Assembly: GCA_019416935.1 (NCBI GenBank)
Contig: DXWI01000006.1
Location: 1-64,000, forward strand
Reading direction: 5' to 3'
Length of the DNA: 64,000 nucleotides
Origin: Clostridiales bacterium
Lineage (GTDB): Bacteria > Bacillota > Clostridia > Christensenellales > CAG-138
Below the pieces are notes generated by a model, which was not told where the DNA came from, ran no database searches, and saw only the letters and a list, made by a program, of their open reading frames with translations. Below, piece after piece: positions 43,514 to 51,649 of this stretch (within the stretch, counting starts at the first letter, position 1; every line of letters starts with the position of its first letter). Position numbers and translations under genes: made by a program.

Positions 43514-43927
43514 ATGGAACAAAAGACAAACAACAAAAAGACGCTGCTCTACGTCGGTATCGCTATCGTGCTCGTTGCATTGATTGCCGTATTTGCCATT
43601 GTCTACGGCAATTCAAACAAGCCCGCTGCAGCCGGAAGCAAGACCATCACGGTTCAAATCATCACCGGCGAGTCCGAAACCGTGACAAAGACCATCCAGA
43701 CCGACGCGGAGTTTCTGCGCGGTGCGCTCGAACAGGAAAATCTGGTACAGGGCGATGAATCCGAGTTCGGTTTGTTTGTCAAGACCGTAAACGGTGTAAC
43801 GGTAGATGAAGCACAGCAGCAGTGGTGGTGCTTTACCAAGGGCGGCGAAACGGTCAATACCGGCGTTGATGATACGCCGATTGCCGATGGCGATACGTTT
43901 GAAATCACATTGACCACCGGTTGGTGA
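43514..43927 (+). CDS. Membrane-anchored DUF4430 (transcobalamin-like) protein
   Basis: 137 aa: short charged start, one transmembrane helix (about 11-32), then an outside domain. Residues about 60-137 match DUF4430, the small domain related to the C-terminal part of transcobalamin and intrinsic factor, with WWCFTKGGETVNTGVDDTPI and DGDTFEITLT. The ATG follows GGAAGGGAG. It is the first gene under the B12 riboswitch and directly precedes an ECF S component. I infer a surface cobalamin- or corrinoid-binding protein; no binding data can be read from sequence. Confidence 0.82.
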   Translation: MEQKTNNKKTLLYVGIAIVLVALIAVFAIVYGNSNKPAAAGSKTITVQIITGESETVTKTIQTDAEFLRGALEQENLVQGDESEFGLFVKTVNGVTVDEAQQQWWCFTKGGETVNTGVDDTPIADGDTFEITLTTGW

Positions 43928-43932
43928 GCGTC

Positions 43933-44433
43933 ATGGAGCGCAAGCCGATCAGTGGAAGAGAGATTGCAATGCTGGCTGCCGCCGGCGCGCTGCTTTACGG
44001 CATTCAGGTTGTTCTGGCCGCGCTCCCCAATATTGAAGGCGTCACACTGCTGATCATTCTGTTTTCGCTGGTCTTTGGGCGGCGCGTCCTATGGAGCGTT
44101 GCGATATTCATCATGCTCGAGGGATTGACGTACGGCTTTGGCCTCTGGTGGTTCTTCTACCTGTATGTTTGGCCGTTGCTGACCATTCTCGTCTTGCTGC
44201 TCAAGCGCTTCATCGGAGAATCCTTGTTTGGCTGGGCTGTGTTCTCTGCTGCGTTTGGCCTGCTGTTCGGTTTCTTTTACGCGCTGCAGTTCCTGTTTTA
44301 CGGCGGTTTTCCCGAAATGCTGGCGACCTGGATCGCCGGTTTTCCCTTCGACATCTCGCATTGCATCGGCAATTTCCTGCTCTGCATTGCGCTGTTCAAG
44401 CCGCTCCTCCATGTTACCCGCCGCTTGACATAA
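43933..44433 (+). CDS. ECF transporter S component, putative cobalamin type
   Basis: 166 aa with five or six transmembrane segments and short loops: MLAAAGALLYGIQVVLAALP near the start, a TM with GLTYGFGLWWFFYLYVW, and ISHCIGNFLLCIALFKPLLH at the end. This size and topology are those of the substrate-specific subunits of energy-coupling-factor transporters. Control by a B12 riboswitch suggests cobalamin or a precursor, as predicted for CbrT-type components. The EcfA, EcfA' and EcfT parts are not in the window and would be shared. ATG 43933 follows the DUF4430 stop by five bases. Confidence 0.8.
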   Translation: MERKPISGREIAMLAAAGALLYGIQVVLAALPNIEGVTLLIILFSLVFGRRVLWSVAIFIMLEGLTYGFGLWWFFYLYVWPLLTILVLLLKRFIGESLFGWAVFSAAFGLLFGFFYALQFLFYGGFPEMLATWIAGFPFDISHCIGNFLLCIALFKPLLHVTRRLT

Positions 44434-44453
44434 CCCGTTGGCGGGGCTATAAT
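44425..44453 (+). promoter_or_regulatory. Consensus promoter of the TetR-RND operon
   Basis: TTGACA (44425-44430), 17 bases, TATAAT (44448-44453): a full sigma-70-type consensus. It overlaps the last codons of the preceding gene. Its -10 runs into the twin operator. Confidence 0.85.
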
Positions 44454-44486
44454 ATGACACGTTGTCATATGACAACGTGTCATATT
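44451..44486 (+). promoter_or_regulatory. Twin TetR operator, 36-bp perfect palindrome
   Basis: AATATGACACGTTGTCAT is followed by its exact reverse complement. Within it are two 15-bp sites, each ATGACA-3-TGTCAT (44454-44468 and 44469-44483), abutting. This suits two regulator dimers bound across the transcription start, shutting the promoter until an inducer binds. Confidence 0.82.
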
Positions 44487-44507
44487 GTTTTACATGGAGG
44501 ATTTGCC

Positions 44508-45131
44508 TTGCCCACCGATACCTTCTACCGCCTTCCGGAAGAAAAAAGAGCGCGCCTCGTGTGCGCGATCTATCAGGAGCTGTCGCGCGTTCCGGTCACA
44601 GAGATGTCGATCAATCGGATCGTTCATCAGGCCGGAATTTCACGCGGCAGCTTTTATCAATACTTTACGGATCGCGATGATTTGGTCGATTTTCTGATCG
44701 GCAATTTCTTGAATCGCATACAGGCATTCACGGCTGCCGAGGCAGCGTCCTGTAAGGATTGTTTTACACTGATGCGCCGCATCATCCGTGAAATACGCCG
44801 TTTCGGCGATCTGCCGGAAAACCGCGCGTTTGCTGCGAACCTGCTTTCTCACATCCGCTCCGGCTGGTCGCTCCCCTCCGGTTGTATGCACAAGGCGCAT
44901 ATCAGTCAAACGGGCATGGTAGACTGGTATGATCGGTATTTTGACCGCGCGGCGCTGAACGCGGATACGGACGAAACCTTTGCGCTCATTTTGGAGCTGC
45001 TGTTTACGGTGTTTCGCAGCGCTGTCGCGGAGCTGTACGCTCCGAATGTGGATGCGGATCGTGTGATCGATCGCTTCGATCTGAAACTGGAGATTCTTCA
45101 GCGCGGCATGCTGCGCGCTGCTGGGAGGTAA
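44508..45131 (+). CDS. TetR-family transcriptional repressor
   Basis: 207 aa starting at TTG 44508, seven bases after GGAGG; no ATG gives a proper N-terminus. The helix-turn-helix lies at about residues 22-45 (MSINRIVHQAGISRGSFYQY, then FTDRDDLVDFLIG). The remaining helical domain would bind an inducer; its sequence gives no clue to which. The twin palindrome just upstream shows self-regulation, and the RND exporter nine bases downstream is the evident target. Confidence 0.9.
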   Translation: MPTDTFYRLPEEKRARLVCAIYQELSRVPVTEMSINRIVHQAGISRGSFYQYFTDRDDLVDFLIGNFLNRIQAFTAAEAASCKDCFTLMRRIIREIRRFGDLPENRAFAANLLSHIRSGWSLPSGCMHKAHISQTGMVDWYDRYFDRAALNADTDETFALILELLFTVFRSAVAELYAPNVDADRVIDRFDLKLEILQRGMLRAAGR

Positions 45132-45140
45132 TATAAGTCA

Positions 45141-48100
45141 ATGTTGGCAAAGTTTTCAGTCAAAAAACCAATGACGGTGCTCGTATGCATGGTTTTGATC
45201 CTTCTTCTGGGCGTCGTATCCTTCACCAGAATGACGCCCGACCTGCTGCCCAATCTGGATTTTCCGTATGTGGTCATTGTGACGAGCTATCCCGGCGCCA
45301 GCCCGGAGCAGGTGGAATCGGAGGTGACGCGTCCCATCGAGCAGTCGGTCGCGGTTCTGGAGAACATCACGGATATTCAGTCAACCTCTTCCGAAAACGT
45401 CTCCATGGTTATGCTGGAGTTCAGCGATGACACCAACATGGATGCGACCACTATGAACATCAGGGAAAAGCTGGATCAACTTGGCGGCAACTGGAACGAC
45501 AAGGTGGGCCAGCCGTATATCCTCAAGATGAATCCCAACATGTTGCCGGTCAATGTATCGGCCGTAGCCCGGGAAGGGTATTCCACTGTGGAACTCTCCA
45601 GCTTTGTGGAAGAAATGCTCCTGCCGCAATTGGAGGGAACGGAAGGCGTTGCATCGATCTCGACCAGCGGCATGATTTCCGAGCGCCTCCATGTCGTCTT
45701 CCGGCAGGATGCGATCGATGCGCTCAACGCGCGCATTCGTGCGGCAATAGATGCGGAATTCTCAGAAGCGGAGAAAGAGATTGCCGATGGGCGCTCCGAG
45801 TTGGAGGATGGGCAAAAAAAGCTGACCTCCGGGCAGCAGATGCTCAACAAGGGAAAACAGGAGTTGGAATCCGCCGCCAAAAAAGCGGAGCAGCAGTTCG
45901 ATGCAGCCGAAGCGGAGCTGGAGTCGCAGCAAGCCGAACTGCGAAAAGGAACGATCCTGCTTCGCGCACAGCTTGCCGGTATGGATGCGCTGCTCGCGAC
46001 AGAGCCGACCGTGCGCAGCCAGTTGGATGCGCTGCAGGCGCTTCCCTCCCCTACTCCGGAACAGACTTTGCTGATCTCCCAGTTGACCAATGCGCTCCAT
46101 GCCATTGAAAATGCCAAAGCCGAGCGCGAGCAGGTTGCCGAACAGTTACAGCAGGCAGAAGCGGGGCTCGCCGCCATTGAGGAAGGATTTGTACAGCTCG
46201 GCCAGAAGCGCGAGGATGCTGCATCCGGCCTGGCGGACGCGAAATCTCAGCTGGGCGCCGGACAGCGGAAGATCAACGACGCTCGCCTGCAAATGCAGGA
46301 AGCTGAGGGGCAGCTTGATGATGCCGAGACGCAGCTCGGGGAGGCACGCGAGGCCGCCTATGCATCCTCCGACGCCAAAGAAATCGTTTCGCTTTCTACC
46401 GTCAGCGCGATCCTCAGCGCGCAGAACTTTGCCATGCCGGCCGGCTATGCCGCTGCGGACGATGATACGCAATGGCTCGTATACGTTGGCGATACCATAC
46501 AGTCCGCAGAAGAACTTTCTTCCCTCGTGCTGCTCGACCTGGGATTGGATACGCTTCCGCCCGTGCGCCTGAGCGACGTTGCCGATGTATTGCTGCTCAA
46601 CAATGCTTCGCAAACCTATGCGAAGATCAACGGGCAGGACGGCGTGCTGCTCGCCTTCTATAAGCAATCCAACTACGCCACCGCAACGGTATCAGAGAAC
46701 ATCCTCCATCGGTTTCAGTCATTGGAGGATGCAAACGCGGGCCTGTCCTTCACGGCCTTGATGGATCAGGGAAGCTATATTCACATTGTCATTGATTCCG
46801 TTTTACAGAACCTTGCGCTGGGCGCTGTTCTCGCTGTTCTCATTCTGCTGCTGTTTCTTAGGGACCTGCGGCCGACGTTCATCGTGGCCTGCTCGATTCC
46901 CATCAGCGTGACCTTCGCCATCGTATTGATGTATTTTTCCGGTATCACGCTGAACGTCATCTCGATGTCGGGTCTTGCCGTTGGCGTCGGGATGCTGGTG
47001 GACAATTCTATCGTGGTGATCGAGAACATTTACCGGCTGCGCAGCGAGGGCGTTTCGGTTTTCCGCGCTGCAATTGCCGGCGCCACGCAGGTGGCGGGCG
47101 CAATCACTGCATCAACGCTCACCACGGTCTGTGTATTCCTTCCAATCGTGTTCGTGCAGGGCATGACGCGCCAGCTCTTTGTCGATATGGCACTGACCAT
47201 CGCGTATTCCCTGCTTGCAAGCCTGTTCATCGCGCTTACGCTCGTGCCCGCAATGGCCAGTGGCTTGCTGAAAAAGGCTGGAAAACACGAGCGACGCTTC
47301 TTCCTGCGGCTTCAGGATCGCTATGAAAAGCTGCTTTCCTTCGCACTCAGAAAAAAAACGCTGGTCATCGCCCTATCGGTTGCTCTGCTGGCGGTCTCCG
47401 CGATGCTTTCCATATCGCGCGGCTTTTCCTATATGCCCGCCATGGACAGCACCCAGATGAGTGTCTCCATTACACTGGCGGAAGATGCGCTTCTGAAGGA
47501 CACCGCTTTGGTCTGCGACGAGGTTGCCGAGCGGTTCCGGGCGCTGCCGCAGGTCGAAACAGTCGGCGTTATGCAGGCCAGCGGCATGGCGAGCATGATG
47601 GGGATGGGCTCCGGCAGCGACAGCGAAAACGCAGCGACCATGTATGTCGTGCTGCGGGAGGGCCAAACTGCGGACAGCAATGCGCTGGCCGTGGAAATGG
47701 AAAAGATGTGCGCCGATCTACCCGCCGAGATCACGGTATCCGGCTCCTCCATGGATATGAGCGTGCTGAGCGGCAGCGGCGTAGCGATCCGCATCTACGG
47801 CGACGATCAAACCTCGCTGCTCCAAACCGCACGCGATGTTGCCGGTATTCTCCGGACGGTTGATGGCATTGCCTCCGTTTCCGACGGCGTGGAGGATACG
47901 ACGCCTGCGCTAAAGGTGACTGTTGACAGGGAAAAAGCGATCCGCAGCGGCCTGACAACCGCGCAGGTGTACCAGAAGATTGCGGAAGCACTGGCCACCG
48001 AAGCGACCGTAACCTCCGTCGATGGGCTCGACGTCGTTGTGCAGAGCCGGGAAGAACCGATAACAACCGAGGAAATCCGCAATCTCCGATTCACGGTGGA

Positions 48101-48878
48101 AACGCCGGCCGGTGAGGAGCAGGAAGTAAAGCTCGCAGATATCGCTTCGTTCGGCGAAGCGGAAACGCTGCAGTCGATTTCTCGTTCGCTACAGCGCCGC
48201 TATATCACCGTTTCCGGCGAATTGAAGCAGGGCTATAATGTGACGCTTGTAACGGCCGCTGCCGAGGAGGCGTTGTCCTCGTATACGGTTGCTGCGGGAC
48301 AGCGGCTCGAGTTTGACGGGGAAAACGAATCGATCATGAGCGCAATGAACGATTTGCTTCTGATGCTGCTGCTGGGCATCGTCATCGTCTATCTGATTAT
48401 GGTCGCACAATTTCAATCCCTCCTCTCCCCCTTTATCGTGCTGATGACCATTCCGCTTGCCTTTACCGGCGGTCTGTTTGCGCTGCTCATTGCTGGTTTT
48501 GAGATTAGCATTGTATCGATGATCGGGTTTGTTTTGCTCGTGGGCATCATCGTCAATAACGGCATTGTTCTGATCGACTGCATGAACCAGCTCCGGTTGG
48601 ACGGGATGGAGCGAAGGGAGGCTGCGATCGCCGCGTGCCGCACGAGGCTGCGTCCGGTACTGATGACCGCGCTGACGACCATTTTGGGGCTCGTTCCGCT
48701 CGCACTCGGTTGGGGCACCGGCGCCGGCCTGATTCAGCCGGTCGCCATTGTCGCCATCGGCGGCCTGACCTATGCAACGCTGATGACGCTCTTTGTCGTG
48801 CCCGTGGTCTATGACGCGCTGTGCAGACGGCCGCTCAGGCAGCTTCGGCAAGAGGATCTCACTCCGGCGCAGGAATGA
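45141..48878 (+). CDS. RND-family exporter with long coiled-coil insertion
   Basis: 1245 aa. The AcrB-type start has one TM (about 11-30) and the conserved SYPGASPEQVESEVTRPIEQ. Two sets of six TM helices follow: the first contains SGLAVGVGMLVDNSIVVIEN (the charged relay), the second MIGFVLLVGIIVNNGIVLID. Residues about 205-410 are an extra, highly charged coiled coil in the first outer domain, absent from AcrB. It is like the SwrC/YerP branch of Gram-positives but with this added arm. Likely exports drugs or lipopeptides by proton exchange. A 5-bp hairpin near 48895 may end the message. Confidence 0.92.
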   Translation: MLAKFSVKKPMTVLVCMVLILLLGVVSFTRMTPDLLPNLDFPYVVIVTSYPGASPEQVESEVTRPIEQSVAVLENITDIQSTSSENVSMVMLEFSDDTNMDATTMNIREKLDQLGGNWNDKVGQPYILKMNPNMLPVNVSAVAREGYSTVELSSFVEEMLLPQLEGTEGVASISTSGMISERLHVVFRQDAIDALNARIRAAIDAEFSEAEKEIADGRSELEDGQKKLTSGQQMLNKGKQELESAAKKAEQQFDAAEAELESQQAELRKGTILLRAQLAGMDALLATEPTVRSQLDALQALPSPTPEQTLLISQLTNALHAIENAKAEREQVAEQLQQAEAGLAAIEEGFVQLGQKREDAASGLADAKSQLGAGQRKINDARLQMQEAEGQLDDAETQLGEAREAAYASSDAKEIVSLSTVSAILSAQNFAMPAGYAAADDDTQWLVYVGDTIQSAEELSSLVLLDLGLDTLPPVRLSDVADVLLLNNASQTYAKINGQDGVLLAFYKQSNYATATVSENILHRFQSLEDANAGLSFTALMDQGSYIHIVIDSVLQNLALGAVLAVLILLLFLRDLRPTFIVACSIPISVTFAIVLMYFSGITLNVISMSGLAVGVGMLVDNSIVVIENIYRLRSEGVSVFRAAIAGATQVAGAITASTLTTVCVFLPIVFVQGMTRQLFVDMALTIAYSLLASLFIALTLVPAMASGLLKKAGKHERRFFLRLQDRYEKLLSFALRKKTLVIALSVALLAVSAMLSISRGFSYMPAMDSTQMSVSITLAEDALLKDTALVCDEVAERFRALPQVETVGVMQASGMASMMGMGSGSDSENAATMYVVLREGQTADSNALAVEMEKMCADLPAEITVSGSSMDMSVLSGSGVAIRIYGDDQTSLLQTARDVAGILRTVDGIASVSDGVEDTTPALKVTVDREKAIRSGLTTAQVYQKIAEALATEATVTSVDGLDVVVQSREEPITTEEIRNLRFTVETPAGEEQEVKLADIASFGEAETLQSISRSLQRRYITVSGELKQGYNVTLVTAAAEEALSSYTVAAGQRLEFDGENESIMSAMNDLLLMLLLGIVIVYLIMVAQFQSLLSPFIVLMTIPLAFTGGLFALLIAGFEISIVSMIGFVLLVGIIVNNGIVLIDCMNQLRLDGMERREAAIAACRTRLRPVLMTALTTILGLVPLALGWGTGAGLIQPVAIVAIGGLTYATLMTLFVVPVVYDALCRRPLRQLRQEDLTPAQE

Positions 48879-48912
48879 GCATGGCCCCGCCCGCCGCAAG
48901 CCCTGGCGAGGC

Positions 48913-48940
48913 TTTACTTTTTCAGCGCTGCCGATATAAT
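48913..48940 (+). promoter_or_regulatory. Promoter of the KdpDE-like pair
   Basis: TTTACT (48913-48918), 16 bases, TATAAT (48935-48940). The start codon lies about 38 bases downstream. Confidence 0.6.
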
Positions 48941-48978
48941 GAAATGGAAGCAGATAGCAATGGGAGATGAGAGAGCAT

Positions 48979-50118
48979 ATGCGCGTATGGAAGAACCGAA
49001 CCAACCCCTTCGATCATTTTGAAATTCCAGTTGAAGCAAACGCACACCGCGTTTGGTCGTTTATCTACGATCTGCTGCTGTCGATCGGGATTCTCTCTGC
49101 TACGACCGTGCTTTGTATGCTGCTCGACTATGTCGGTGAAGCCAGCGCCTATTCCGCGCTCGTTTATGTGCTCTCCGTATTCGTGATTTCCCGCCTTACG
49201 AACGGCTACTTTTTCGGTGTCTTTTCGTCCTTTGTGGCGGTATTCGGCGTGAACTATATTTTTACCTACCCGTATTTTGCTTTCAATTTCACGATTGAAG
49301 GATATCCAATGACATTCCTCTGCTTTTTGCTCGTTTCGCTGTCCACCAGCGCTGTAACAACCCGCATCAAGCAGGCGGAACGCATTCGGATTGAGGCCGA
49401 GCGCGAGCGCATGCGCGCAAATCTCCTGAGAGCGGTTTCGCACGATCTCAGAACGCCGCTGACCGCAATCATCGGGTCTGCCAATGCCATTCTCGAAAAC
49501 GATGATAAGCTGAATAATGCGGAGCGCAGGGAACTGCTCCAAAATATTGTGTCCGACGCGGAATGGTTGATCCGAATGGTGGAAAACCTGCTCTCCATCA
49601 CCCGCGTTGGAGCGCAGACTGAACAAAACGAAACGCGGTTGAACACCGCGCCGGAAGCGCCGGAAGAGCTGGTGGACGAAGCGGTGCGCAAGTTCAAAAA
49701 ACGCTTTCCGGGGATTCCCGTTTCCGTTTCCGTACCGGAAGAGATGCTGTTCGTGCCCATGGACGCCATGCTGATCCTGCAAGTATTGATCAACCTGCTG
49801 GAAAACGCTGCGCAACATGGGAAGACGCTCACAAAAATCTGGTTAACCGTCCAAAACGAGAATACCGGCGTCCGATTTCTCGTCGCCGACAACGGCGTCG
49901 GTATCGCCGAGGAAAAGATGCCACATCTGCTGGACGGGTATTTTGAAACCTCAGAGAACACGACCGGCGACAGTCATAGAAGCATGGGGATCGGCCTATC
50001 CGTTTGCAGGACCATTGTAGAAGCGCACGGCGGGACGCTGACCGCGCACAACCGGCCGGAGAGCGGTGCGGAATTTGTGTTTTCGCTGCCGTTCGATGCG
50101 AATTCTGCGCTTTCTTAA
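48979..50118 (+). CDS. KdpD-like sensor histidine kinase lacking the N-terminal domains
   Basis: About 379 aa. Four transmembrane helices of the DUF4118/KdpD type (about 25-130) precede HisKA with LLRAVSHDLRTPLTAIIGS and a HATPase with NLLENAAQHG and GIGLSVCRTIVEAHGG. Full KdpD has an additional N-terminal KdpD/Usp region of about 400 residues; it is missing here, as in some Firmicutes. No kdpFABC genes lie nearby, so a role in potassium sensing is not shown. ATG 48979 follows GAGAGAGC. Confidence 0.88.
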   Translation: MRVWKNRTNPFDHFEIPVEANAHRVWSFIYDLLLSIGILSATTVLCMLLDYVGEASAYSALVYVLSVFVISRLTNGYFFGVFSSFVAVFGVNYIFTYPYFAFNFTIEGYPMTFLCFLLVSLSTSAVTTRIKQAERIRIEAERERMRANLLRAVSHDLRTPLTAIIGSANAILENDDKLNNAERRELLQNIVSDAEWLIRMVENLLSITRVGAQTEQNETRLNTAPEAPEELVDEAVRKFKKRFPGIPVSVSVPEEMLFVPMDAMLILQVLINLLENAAQHGKTLTKIWLTVQNENTGVRFLVADNGVGIAEEKMPHLLDGYFETSENTTGDSHRSMGIGLSVCRTIVEAHGGTLTAHNRPESGAEFVFSLPFDANSALS

Positions 50119-50178
50119 CGGCGTATTTATGGCTGACCATGCTAAAATAAATTGTACCGTCATCATTTGAGGAGCGCC

Positions 50179-50877
50179 ATGAGAATTAAAATCCTTGTCG
50201 TTGAAGATGAAAGAAGCATCAGTGGATTCATCAAAACCGTTTTGACCGCAAACGGATATGACGTTGTTCTTGCGCACACCGGTGCGGAAGCGGGCGCCAT
50301 GGCAAAATCGCATTGCCCCATGCTGGTGATTCTCGATCTCGGGCTGCCGGATATGGACGGTACCGAGCTCATTCGGTCGATTCGCGAATGGTCGCGTATG
50401 CCGATCATCGTCGTATCTGCCAGAATGCATGAGCGCGATAAAGTGGAGGCGCTCGACCTGGGCGCCGACGATTTTATTACCAAACCGTTCGGAACGGATG
50501 AACTGCTCGCCCGAATCCGAACCGCGCTCAGGCATATGCATGTCCCAAACGAAGCCGCTGCGAACGACAGCGTCTTTCGCTCCGGAGAACTCGTAGTGGA
50601 TTTTGAAAAACACCGCATTCAAATCGGCGGTACGGATGTGCATTTGACACAAAATGAGTTTCGTATCGTTGCGTTGCTGGCGCAAAACGCGGGGAAGGTG
50701 ATGACCTACGACTGCATTCTGCGGGAGCTTTGGGGCCCTTATGCAAAATCGGATAACCAGATTTTGCGCGTCAATATGGCGAACATTCGCAGAAAACTCG
50801 AAAAAAACCCTGCGGAACCGAAGTACATTTTTACAGAGGTCGGCGTCGGCTATCGTATGATAGACAACGGTACTTAA
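50179..50877 (+). CDS. KdpE-like response regulator
   Basis: 232 aa. Receiver: VVEDE pocket, phospho-aspartate in LVILDLGLPDMDGTEL, lysine in DDFITKPFG. Winged helix with LTQNEFRIVALLAQNAGKVM and a C-terminal TEVGVGYRM. The DLGLPDMDG wording is typical of KdpE. ATG 50179 follows GAGGAGCGCC, so the longer frame from 50152 is not used. It lies 60 bases after the kinase gene. Confidence 0.9.
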   Translation: MRIKILVVEDERSISGFIKTVLTANGYDVVLAHTGAEAGAMAKSHCPMLVILDLGLPDMDGTELIRSIREWSRMPIIVVSARMHERDKVEALDLGADDFITKPFGTDELLARIRTALRHMHVPNEAAANDSVFRSGELVVDFEKHRIQIGGTDVHLTQNEFRIVALLAQNAGKVMTYDCILRELWGPYAKSDNQILRVNMANIRRKLEKNPAEPKYIFTEVGVGYRMIDNGT

Positions 50878-51000
50878 ACATAGCGAACGCCGCTCCGGAG
50901 GATGTGAGATGAATTTCGGGCCGGCAGCGCCGGTTTGGCATTATGTTCCTGTCAATCAGCACGCATATGGAATAAACGGCGCATATGCGCTTGAATATGC

Positions 51001-51028
51001 AAAGGCCGGCGAAGTTTCGCCGGCCTTT
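51001..51028. terminator. Bidirectional terminator between the response regulator and spore-protein genes
   Basis: AAAGGCCGGCGAA pairs perfectly with TTCGCCGGCCTTT around a two-base centre. It lies between two convergent genes and carries A/T runs on both sides, so it can end both transcripts. Confidence 0.85.
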
Positions 51029-51040
51029 CATCTGGTTGAT

Positions 51041-51256
51041 TTATCTGTTCATGTTGCTGCCATTGCCGCTCATGTTATTTTGCGCATAAGCGATCATGCG
51101 CTTTACCATTTCGCCGCCGACAGAGCCCGCCTCGCGAGAGGTCAGGTCGCCGTTATAGCCCTGCTTGAGATTCACATTCATCGAGTTTGCCGCCTCCGTT
51201 TTCAGGCTCTGCAGCTTCGACTTGCTCTCAGGGACCAAAGCACCATTGCGTGCCAT
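51041..51256 (-). CDS. Small acid-soluble spore protein, alpha/beta type
   Basis: 71 aa. The family core is unmistakable: LVPESKSKLQSLKTEAAN, with the E-A bond matching the GPR protease site, then DLTSREAGSVGGEMVKRMI. These proteins coat spore DNA against UV and heat and are digested in germination. The insert NLKQGYNGD between the two helices follows the clostridial pattern. Ribosome-binding site AAAGGAG. A short Asn/Gly tail distinguishes it from its tandem neighbour. Confidence 0.95.
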   Translation of the reverse strand: MARNGALVPESKSKLQSLKTEAANSMNVNLKQGYNGDLTSREAGSVGGEMVKRMIAYAQNNMSGNGSNMNR

Positions 51257-51301
51257 AGTTTGTTTCTCCTTTCATCCAAAAGTTGTCTTTCTTGATCTGG
51301 T

Positions 51302-51493
51302 TTAGTGCATATTCTTCTCTGCATAAGCGATCATGCGTTTCACCATTTCGCCGCCGATAGAGCCCGCCTCACGAGAGGTCAGGTCGCCGTTGTAACCCTG
51401 CTTCAGGTTGACGTTGAGAGAATTGGCAACTTCGGTCTTGAAGCTATCCATCTTCGTCTTCGCCTCGGGAACAAGTGCGCCATTACGTGCCAT
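51302..51493 (-). CDS. Small acid-soluble spore protein, alpha/beta type, second copy
   Basis: 63 aa, about 80 percent identical by eye to the gene downstream: LVPEAKTKMDSFKTEVANSL and DLTSREAGSIGGEMVKRMIA. ATG 51493 follows GGAGGTGAATTC. Forty-five bases and no terminator separate it from the second copy, so both can be made from one transcript. I did not find a convincing sigma-G promoter in the 100 bases upstream. Confidence 0.95.
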   Translation of the reverse strand: MARNGALVPEAKTKMDSFKTEVANSLNVNLKQGYNGDLTSREAGSIGGEMVKRMIAYAEKNMH

Positions 51494-51598
51494 CGAATTC
51501 ACCTCCTTTTTCGGATGTGGTCTTAATTTGTGTAAAAATCGAGCAAATATGACTGGAAATTTATACAGAAAGCAGCAAGATTTGTTGTTTGATTCCAT

Positions 51599-51630
51599 TG
51601 AAAAAGCCTTGCCGCACGGTGCAAGGCTTT
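51599..51630 (-). terminator. Terminator of recG
   Basis: On the minus strand AAAGCCTTGC and GCAAGGCTTT pair over ten bases with an eight-base loop, then TTC. It begins 20 bases after the recG stop. Confidence 0.8.
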
Positions 51631-51649
51631 CCTGCATGATGCAATTGCA

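Noticed and set aside
50909..51295. Plus-strand frame with a good GGAGG ribosome-binding site
   Set aside because: It reads straight through the bidirectional terminator and antisense to a spore protein gene; the translation has no domain pattern. A very short peptide cannot be excluded.
51494..51600. Sigma-G promoter for the spore protein pair
   Set aside because: GTATA and CATATTT occur but only ten bases apart, too close for the known spacing.
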